From contig NC_058339.1 in assembly GCF_905475395.1 (NCBI RefSeq), forward strand, positions 89,724,520 through 89,788,519: a DNA stretch of 64,000 nt, in the 5' to 3' direction. The stretch's first letter is position 1. Each line of letters starts with the position of its first letter. This DNA comes from Chrysoperla carnea. Lineage: Eukaryota > Arthropoda > Insecta > Neuroptera > Chrysopidae. Position numbers and translations under genes: made by a program. The notes under the pieces are model-generated. The model had not been told where the DNA came from. It made no database searches and saw only the letters and a program-made list of their open reading frames with translations. Below are positions 55,560-64,000 of the stretch, one piece after another.

Positions 55560-55778
55560 ACTTTAAGGTAACAATGATTATATCTGCTACACAATTTATC
55601 GTGGAAACAATTCGATAAAGTATGCATTAAGTCCTGCTCCTGAAGCAGAGTTCAGTAAGGCCCAACATACACTGATAGTTGAACAGTTAATTTCCTTGTA
55701 GGTGAGCAGTGTGCGACGGCTTCGTGCATCATCTTTTGTATGAACACGTCGAATTAACACTGCAAGTTCTGATTTCAT
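55560..55778. other. Coding-like stretch, both strands open, unrecognised
   Basis: Minus strand: 60 codons from ATG 55778 to 55596 (start MKSELAVLIRRVHTKDDARS). Plus strand: a frame from about 55567 to TAG at 55699-55701 containing ALSPAPEAEFSKAQHTLIVE, followed at once by a strong donor AG|GTGAGC. GC content is raised here. It may be an exon or remnant on either strand; no family is recognised. Confidence 0.15.
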
Positions 55779-56496
55779 AAATAAAATTCCTAATTTGCTT
55801 GGACTAAAATATGAATTAAAATAATTATTTAATATTTTAAATGTGAGCTTTGTAACCAGGTTCTTCTATTCGCAAATACCATTTATTTTTGTTTACAAAA
55901 ACCCAGAAGCCTGTTTGAATTCTACGAATTGCCAATGTTTGAAATAACAAGCAATAAAATAAATAATATACTACAAGTTTATTTATATTTTGTAAATAAG
56001 CAGACAACAAATTTTTGTTATGAATTTCAATTTTATTTTGTACAAATTTCTATGTTCTGACAGAATAAATATGAAAGTTGACAATAATATGTTATATTTC
56101 ATATATAATTTGCAACAACAACGACAAAACATATTCTTAGTGTTTATATTATCTACGCCTTTTTATTTCCCATCAAAAACACACAAAATTATGAATTGGC
56201 AAGTCAGGGCAAGCAACGTGTTTGTTAAGAGTTCTTTTCAGTTTTTTAGATGAAAAATTGATTTTTATTGGATTTTTTGAGTAGGTATTGGATCTTGTTT
56301 GGAGAAATTTCTTTAATAATGCAAGAAAAATCACATTATATTATGGCGTGTCATACCGAGTCTTAGGGCGGGCAAATACCGGGCGTATGTTAAGAATATG
56401 AAGAGTAAAATCTAGGGATTGAATTATCTCGTTACGTTTTTGATACTTGACCTGTCGTGCGCTCCTTTCACTTTTTTAAGCGTGTGCTATCGACAA

Positions 56497-56702
56497 AGCA
56501 TCCATTGTTTGAAATTGACAATAACTTGGCAGGCAGAGCACGCAGTTTAGTTATTGCCCATCGGTACGGAATGACTAAATAGCTACTAAGCGAAAGCTGA
56601 TTGTACGCCTTCGAGCTTTTTCGGTTACCATACATAAATTTACTATATAGTACGTATAACAGAATAATCATCTATTGTTTAAAACTGACAATAACCTGAC
56701 GG
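56497..56702. repeat. Direct repeat pair spaced ~170 bases
   Basis: 'catccattgtttgaaattga' with 'caataacttg' (56499) and 'catctattgtttaaaactga' with 'caataacctg' (56669) are direct copies. They may be remains of a duplicated element. Confidence 0.45.
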
Positions 56703-56759
56703 ACACCAGACACTATACAAGTCTATAGGAGTATAGAAAATAGAATTGTCTGATATGCT

Positions 56760-58555
56760 ATGCATTGGTAAGAAATTTTCTTCTTTATTTCTGAAATTGA
56801 AGACTCGTTCAAATCTGTTGTTCTCTAACAGATTAAGATTATTGAGATTAAAATAATCGTAATTAATTCACAAAGCTACCATTTTTTATTTATAGGTATA
56901 TGGATATGGAACAGCTTTAAGATGTCTATTTAAGGTACGAAATACATATATCATATTTCATCACAATTTAATTGTATTCTGGGTTTCACTCAAATTACTA
57001 TCGTGCTTGTCCATACACGTCTACTTCTGTCAATGTAAATGTTGTGAAATCGAAAGGAAAAATAAAAAAAATAAAGGACAACAAGGAAGTGCGTATAACT
57101 GACTACCTACGCCTATAATATAAACATGCGTTTGTTGTTTATACATATCAAACGAAAAATATATAATATATAGAAATGATTGACAAAAACTATAATTTTA
57201 TCAGTCAGACATAACACAAAACATAAAAGAACTCAAAAAAAAAAACATAAAATAACAGAGGGTTTATAATATTACTATATTAAATTATTTATTCATATAT
57301 TTATTTACGCACGCATGCGTATACGAACTTAGGCATTATTTATGCTTCATATCAAATAAAAGTATGAATATTTGCGTTTGATAGAAAAACTTTTTTTTTT
57401 CTTTGATTATTTAATTTTATTTTTAATATGGAGATAAAAATACGGGCATGATGGATACCAAAAATAGCTATGGCTGAATGCGTAGAGGCGATGGTCTTGG
57501 AGAGTTAATAAAGGTTAACGAAAACGTTGTAACAAAAAAGCTGCAGACTTTTTCGTCTGTACCCAGTCTGCAAGTAGATATCAACTAAAATTTGAATAAT
57601 TTTGTATTTTATTCATATTTTAAATGAAAATACTCAATAAACTTAATTACATAAAACAAAACAAGTTTTTTAAGTTACCTACGTTAAGTGTGTATCCCGG
57701 AATTATGCATTTCCATTCCCGGAATCAGGTTCAAAGCCAAAGCCAAATTTTATAACGGAATTAGAGACAAAATCGAAGTCTAGAAAATTAACGTTAAATA
57801 CCATAAATTAAAGACTCGGGCGTGAAAAAATGATCAAAACTAATTCTCAAGAAATCATTTTGTACGCCAAATCAATTTTTATAGTAGAAATATTTATATT
57901 TATTTCAATAATCAGCTTCAAAGTTGCATTATGCCTAAACATACCATAATATGGTACATTTACCTCACTAACATTTTCGAAACTTATATCGCTAGTAATG
58001 ACAATGCAAATAGTATAAAAATTTTAATATTCGTGGTCTTTTCGACGGATGAAGGCTTATCAAGAGTACAACCTTAATAAATTATTCTATCATACTAGAT
58101 TAAAAACAAAGTCAATTGTGTTATAGGCGTTAATTTATGTTCAATGTTTCTCCCTTAATAAAAAAAAAACTACACAAACAACAGCGGAAAATGTAAATTT
58201 TAACTTTCCACTTGGGGGAAACAAAGACAATAAACTAACCATGAGTGGGTTGAAAAAAAAAATTGAAAAATAGAATGTGAACTGCTTTTGACTGACTAAA
58301 ACTCTTCTAAGCTTCAAAATAATAAATATAGCTGTGTGTGATATGTATGTTATACCAAGAGCCAACCTGTGAAATTTTAAAAAATTTCATCAGGCGATGA
58401 ACATCTGGCATAAGTATATATCAAAATGACAGGCGATAAATTTTTGCATTACACGGATTCGCAAACTAACACGGTTTTACGAAGTGTAACATCTTTTTGT
58501 TTCAATAAATTTTCTTGATTTGTAAAAACGTAAATAAAAGATTTAAAGAAACCCC
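56760..58555. other. AT-rich intergenic stretch
   Basis: No gene or clear dispersed repeat recognised. Confidence 0.35.
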
Positions 58556-58579
58556 GACACAAAATCAGATCTGATCGAT

Positions 58580-58650
58580 TCGTCTGTGGCATCCTAGCTT
58601 CTAAACGGATGAAAATATTTCAATTTATTTTTATCGAGAGAGTTATTAAT
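58580..58650 (+). repeat. F2 fragment
   Basis: Keeps 'cgtctgtggcatcctagct', 'tctaaacggatgaaa' and 'atcgagagagtt' only. Confidence 0.4.
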
Positions 58651-59013
58651 TTGCCCATTAACGCTCGCCTTCTGAGCTGTATGTATTAGAAACTTTGCAA
58701 AGCGTGTCAAATTTCTACCGAATTCTTAACTTTCGAAAAATTGATGCAAGCAATGGTTTTTGATCATATTGCACTAGAAATAAGTTTTTCGCCACATTTG
58801 AAGGAATGAGAAAATTTTACTTAATTTTTAATTAATTTTTTTTCTGAAAATGAATTTGTGCCCTGCTTATCTTACTCTTTCATAACCTAATGATAGTATG
58901 TAGGGGTTTTTTTGAGGCGAAAAATTGATATGGCTAGATTGTATTTTTGGAAAACGTCGTTTTAAACGTGTTTTCAGTGAAAAAAAATGAGACAAACAAA
59001 CAGCTAACAAAAG

Positions 59014-59365
59014 TTAAGCGATACTGAAAAACTGTAAACAGCAAGTAGCTTTGATAGGTGACGTTTTCGGATACATATTCCTGATACCAACTTTCCTGTT
59101 TTGTTGTATCTTTTCATCCACTAGATTATTAACCATTTGTTCTGATACCCCCGGTATACGTGTACCTGCTAATAAAAAAAGTTCGCATCAAAACGGACAC
59201 TGGTACGATAAAAATTGGGGCACGATGAAAATTTGACGGAACTGGCTCTTGATGTATACATATGTTGTGTATATTGCCTAACATTGCTTGTCGCTGAATA
59301 AATATATCCATGATCGTACGTACAGGGCATTTTGAACAACATATATCAGAGGTTGTCACTTCATG
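59014..59365 (-). pseudogene. Unrecognised minus-strand coding remnant with one frameshift
   Basis: On the minus strand a frame is open from about 59365 to 59129 and includes CCSKCPVRTIMDIFIQRQ. At a seven-base T run (59180-59174) a second frame takes over and stays open to TAA at 59016-59014; it includes RIPGVSEQMVNNLVDEKI. The second frame begins as the first runs into changed text, as after a one-base slip. Composition looks protein-like. The family is not recognised. An opposing plus-strand frame (59051-59236) is the likely shadow. Confidence 0.3.
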
Positions 59366-59640
59366 TCAGAAACAGGCAAAACAAACACGTTATTATATAT
59401 CTACATATTATTATTATTATTCACTTCTACGTCTAAAGGCTGTCTCTTATGCGTATGTGAAGAAACAACCTTTAGACTTGTTGCTTAAAGCGCTAGTTTA
59501 AGGTACAATGTTGAGACAAATATTTTCCACCGACCATAAAAATCAACTGCCGAAGTGGTAATTCCTGGGTTAGACTGTTTTTTCGCGTTGATTTCTTCGA
59601 TAATGATCCAATTTTATTTTAATATTTGGTATATTCATAG

Positions 59641-60125
59641 ACTATCTGTGAACTACCCGCTTTGCTGGGCAACATCCCCACTTGCACTCCTCCCTCCACA
59701 TTTCCTTGCGTGGGATAACAGTTTTGTAATGTACACGTCATGCTCTTTTATTTGATACCCCACTTAGGTATATTTGTAAATATTCGATAATTCCTTCCCA
59801 CTTTCTCGCTACACCTCTCTACCCTCCGAAGGTTAAAAGTAGATAAAAACAATAGATTTTTGAAACTGGTTGTATATCGTGTCAATATTTTAGCTTAATC
59901 GATGCACAACTTTTTTAGTTTTTTAAGCATATCCCTTTCAACCCCTATTTCAACCCCTTACTCTACTATAATATGGATGTATTATACATAAAAACCTTCC
60001 TCTTGAATCACTCTATCTATTAAAAAAACCGCATCAAAATCCGTTGCGTAGTTTCAAAGATTTAAGCGTACATAGGGACATAGGGACAGAAAAAGCGACT
60101 TTGTTTTATATAATATGTAGTGATT
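59641..60125 (-). mobile_element. Helitron-like non-autonomous element
   Basis: The left end has CTGTGAACTACCCGCTTTGC followed by TGGGCAAC, the inverse of the 3' end at 20590-20622. The right part has 'accgcatcaaaatccgttgc' and 'tagtttcaaagatttaagcg', then 'catagggaca' and 'gactttgttttatataat', text widespread in non-autonomous insect repeats. No coding frame. Confidence 0.5.
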
Positions 60126-60129
60126 TGGT

Positions 60130-61850
60130 ATATTCATAGATTATACAGCAAGGATTCGATTATTAGAATATTTAGGAAAGTTTTCTTCCAAAAATATTGA
60201 ATTTTTCATTAAATAATAATAGTTATCTTAAAAAACTCTGTCTAAGTAGCAATACCGTACAAAAAAGCTCTTTTACCCACACATACACACATTTATACTT
60301 TTAGCAGACAGAATAAAATTTTTTTCAGTCTGTAACAATCAAATAATATATCATCATATAATAATTTTTACACAAAAATAAAATAAAATTTATATCTAAA
60401 TTCTCTAAACGTTCATTTTTATGTGCTTTTATTTTGCGTTTTTACGGAGTAAAAGAGTACACTGTATAAAATAATACACTGTTAAAAATATTATACTGAA
60501 TTGGATGACTTTGAGTTATACGGGATATCAAAAATTTGTACAAGAAATTATAAAATACGAAGCGCATATTTTGGGTTATTCTTACAAGATTTTGTATATT
60601 TTTAGTTTAAAGAACTGAAATTCATTGATTGTTTACGCTTTGAAGATATTGGAACAGGAGATATTTCCAACTATGTTCGAATCTTATAAAAAGTCATGCC
60701 TCGTAGTCCACTGGCTATATTTTGCCTCCATGAGTGGTGGGAGAGTGAAACGACACTCTCTGCTTATATTTATCCATATTTGATTTTCTTAGGTCTTATT
60801 ATGGCCATGGTAATAAAAGAGAATGTATTAAAAAACAGGGCAATAAGGAGCTAAAACGTTCCAGGTTTTTATTGTAGGAATCGTTCAATGGGAAAATTGA
60901 ACGATTGTGCGGAAATTGAAGATAGGAGTGAAAATTTACCCGTTTTGGTTTTTTCCACCTATTTCATTTAAGAAATTTCAAGAAATATTGTATACATTTT
61001 TTTTGTAGTGAATTAAATTTTTCATCGGATTTGTATTTTTAGCAAATTAAGGAATCTTTTTTCTTGTCAAAATAGAGTAAACAACCTGGAAAAAAACTTT
61101 TGACTATATTCTTTTTTTGGGCAGAGATAAGTATAGGGAACAGAAAGAACAGTTGATTAAATTTTCTTTTAAATGGTATACTGAAAAATGGTTTTGGTTA
61201 AGAATTGACCGAGATATAGCCATTTCAAACTGACTTTTTTCCGCATTTCATACCTCGTTCGTATTTTATTGTAAAAATTATTGTTACACTCAATGAAAAA
61301 AGCGTATTTTACGTTTCATTACAGAAAAAAATATATAACGGTTGCTTAATTTTCAGCAATTGCTTTCAATAAAACAGAGAGCAGAGTAAAGGGAATGACA
61401 ATTGTGAAAATATGTGTACAATATTTTTGAGAGTGTAAATGAATACAATTTTTACCATCGAAATATTCAACTTCTCTTTACCTCTTGAGTTTGTTGCCAT
61501 ATTATCTTTTGTTTTCGTATGATATGAAAATAACACAAAACAAACGCATTGAATAGTGATTGGAAAGGGGAGAGAGGAAGGACGTTGTAAATATCAAAAC
61601 AAAACACAAACTAATACAAAACAAATGATTTGTTTTCATTTATTTTCAAGAATTTTTCATGCGACTATAATTATAACCTTTTTAAATTTTCCTAATGTAA
61701 AAATTTGAGGTTTCCAATTTCAAAAGATAGAAAATTCAAAAACGTAATCGATAGGTATTTATTTCATTATTTAAAAATTGTTGGCTATCTAATCAACATT
61801 AAAGAAATCGACTTTTTGAATTTAGTTACGTCATTGATATCCAGTAAAGA
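60130..61850. other. Intergenic stretch without recognised gene
   Basis: AT-rich, with no coding frame or clear repeat recognised. An 'aatcgttcaatgggaaaatt' then 'gaacgatt' hairpin lies near 60880-60906. Confidence 0.35.
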
Positions 61851-61854
61851 CTAT

Positions 61855-62164
61855 TTCTATATAAATGTGAAAGCAAGGTTGTCTATTTGTTTGTTTGTTT
61901 GTTTGTTTGTTTGTTTGTTTGTGTGTTACGCTTTCAAACAAAAACTATACTGAATGGATTTGAAATACAATTTGTGGCCATCTGTGCTGATATACTTAAT
62001 AAATTAAGACAATTTTACATTTAAAAAGAAATTGAAAATGGTACATATACATTTTACCTGTGTAAAACAATTCCTATCCCCATTTCCAGTGTTATGGAAG
62101 GGAGATAAGAAGGGGTTGTATTTTCTTTTAGACTGAACGAAGCGAGTGGGTATCAAGCTAGTAT
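61855..62164 (+). mobile_element. Helitron-like element with (TTTG)n tract
   Basis: Begins 'ataaatgtgaaagcaaggtt' like the start of the 20-kb element, then a (TTTG)n run at 61885-61922, 'acgctttcaaacaaaaact' and 'tgaatggattt'. It ends 'gaacgaagcgagtgggtatc' followed by AAGCTAGT, matching the other CTAGT ends. Confidence 0.5.
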
Positions 62165-62169
62165 AAAAT

Positions 62170-63225
62170 ATAAGCATAAAGTTTACGCTGTATGTATCAT
62201 ATTAAAAATCATCAATTATAATCGAGAGACCATGATGTAAATAAATATTGTATACATGATTAAAAGTAAACAAAACAAAAACTTAATAATTATAAGCATA
62301 AAGTTTCGTGAAATCATTTGCAGTTAGTGGTTTTTTTTTCTACATTTATTAGTAATATTCGATTCAACAGATTGCTTGCTAAAAACTTACATATAGTCTG
62401 TACCCCGTCCCCTATCGCTTCCCTCGCTGAGAAGGGAACAATAGTTAGAGAATGGTACTATTATGACTGGAATTGTATAACAATAGAGAAACGAAATCTC
62501 TTGATTTAATAACATCTCGTTTTGGTTTTTTTTCCTGGGATAATAAAATAATTTTGTATTTATACTTTTATCTGTTCTGTATCGTACCATGTAGGATGGG
62601 CTTTATGTTTTTTTTTTACGTATATTTCAAATGAATTATTGGGTAGTAAATTTTTGGTTAAACCGATTTAAAGCATTGAATCGTAAATTTGATTTAGTGT
62701 GCGATGTATTTTTTAGAACTTTTTTTTTCGTATCAATGTCATGATCAATGAAAATGAAATTTTTTTTTCTTCTTTAAGGTAGTGCGATCACTGCTTTTGA
62801 TGAGTGATATAAAGCATCCTGTAACAGTTTTTTCTTCAAGTGAAGTCTTTTCTATTTTTTTAAAAGGTTGACATATATATTTTTTAAAAGCGTTATTTGC
62901 TTCGATATCTGGCTAGCATCAGTAAAATTACTAGTATCACGATTAGAAGAATTGTCTTGATTCTTCAAATAACCCATTATTTACTTCGAAATAAAACAAT
63001 TTGATATCAATACAAAACAGATCTTTTTTCTCAAATTTGATATCAATACAAAACTGAAAACTTGTGATAAATGGCGTGTGAGTTAGTGAGTTTACTTGCT
63101 TTTCTTTATTAAAGAAAGGAAGAAGGTAGTTGCTATACTAAGTGTACAATACTAAGACAATGTATCTATTCATATACTCAATGCACACACACAACTGCAA
63201 ATTTAAAATTGCTTTTTGTGTTTAT
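62170..63225. other. Intergenic stretch without recognised gene
   Basis: AT-rich. A duplicated 'atttgatatcaatacaaaac' phrase occurs at about 63000 and 63035. No gene recognised. Confidence 0.35.
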
Positions 63226-63229
63226 CAGA

Positions 63230-63450
63230 TTTTCTCCAAAAGCTGACAATTATCAAAAACTTATCTAATTTAAAGTGTTATTCTATTTCTTATTGGCGTC
63301 GATCGGATCTAAATTGGCTATAAAAGAAGCCTAGATCAAATCAGATGCCAGAACATGTCTTCCATCAAACTGTACAATTTTTTTGATGAGATGGCGCCTC
63401 TGACAAAAAATTCATATTCTTTGATTAAAATGGCTCATTCTGTATATTTC
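63230..63450 (-). repeat. Dispersed repeat F6, diverged partial copy
   Basis: 'tctccaaaagctgacaatta', 'tgttattctatttctta', 'gatcaaatcagatgccagaa' and the end 'aaaatggctcattctgtat' are the reverse of 34151-34500 with many changes. Confidence 0.4.
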
Positions 63451-63454
63451 AGTT

Positions 63455-64000
63455 TTATTGAATTCCTAAAAAAAGCCATTTCAAATGTGTGTTAACCGTT
63501 GTATCCAACTGTAATTGTAAGTAGGAAAACTCTTTAATCAATATATTTCTTAATAAGCAATTATTATCGGAGAAGACAAGAAATTTCTTTTAAAGGAATA
63601 CCAACATTTGACTTGTATTTAAAATGCCGACCCATTACCGGGCTAAATACCGGTCTAAAATGGACAAAATTTATTTTGAATACGATAATTTTGGGACACC
63701 CTATTTAAACATTATGTAGCTGTTTTATAAACAAATAATGGTACTCAAAACAAGAACTGTCATATCATATTATTTTAAAATATAATTAAAATAATTAAAT
63801 TGTTATTAAATTATTTCAATATAAAATAATTGAATAATGTTAGAGGGATGAAAGAGGGTTGGTATAAACAATGATAACCAAGATTGATACAAATATTGTT
63901 ATCGTAACAACACGATCACTTTCATTTTAATATAGAAGAAATCCTGAAGGAGAGAGGAAGAAGATACAAATATCCTAATTCTATTGTTGTACGATATTTA
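63455..64000. other. AT-rich end of window
   Basis: No gene or clear repeat recognised; a 'taccgggctaaataccggt' mini-repeat lies at 63636-63655. Confidence 0.35.

Noticed and set aside
61705-61953. 82-codon plus-strand frame ending in a repeated Cys-Leu-Phe-Val run
   Set aside because: The C-terminal part is the (TTTG)n microsatellite of a Helitron-like element.

Overview
This window looks like insect nuclear DNA. It is strongly AT-rich, has small multi-exon genes with short GT-AG introns, a eukaryotic tRNA-Gly(GCC) with a T-run terminator, tRNA-derived SINEs, Helitron-like ends and many short palindromic repeats. The repeat types (for example one with a TCTGTGGCATCGTAGC core followed by 'agggttccgtac') are of a kind I associate with Lepidoptera, Neuroptera and related orders. 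The order cannot be fixed from sequence alone.

Region 1 (0.9-13 kb) is the only clear protein-coding part. It holds three tandem, same-strand paralogs (879-3871, 5053-9017, 10157-12938). Each has five exons with identical intron phases and encodes a secreted chymotrypsin-fold protein of 338-379 residues. All three are non-catalytic serine protease homologs: His57 is Phe or Leu, Ser195 is Thr, and the activation arginine is missing. The middle copy has also lost Asp102 (to His). The disulfide cysteines, a glycosylation sequon and two blocks upstream of each start codon are conserved. This suggests a young, co-regulated, selected family of secreted pseudoproteases. Their introns hold different repeats, so most insertions came after duplication.

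Region 2 (13-25 kb) has no recognised gene. It carries a tRNA-like sequence, a LINE tail, a possible TATA promoter with an untranslated first exon, long inverted repeats, a Helitron-like element with internal 175-bp repeats and a small MITE.

Region 3 (25-28.7 kb) is a satellite of seven 306-bp units, each built as two diverged inverted arms, followed by a SINE with a clear target-site duplication.

Region 4 (29-64 kb) is intergenic DNA full of dispersed repeats, several of them foldback elements. Notable items are a Helitron-like element with a tandem array of near-perfect heat-shock elements (49633-49808), a tRNA-Gly next to a truncated repeat (50788-50858), and a few unrecognised coding-like remnants with frameshifts or an internal stop. 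Exon limits were worked out by hand from splice sites and paralog comparison. Repeat limits are visual and approximate.
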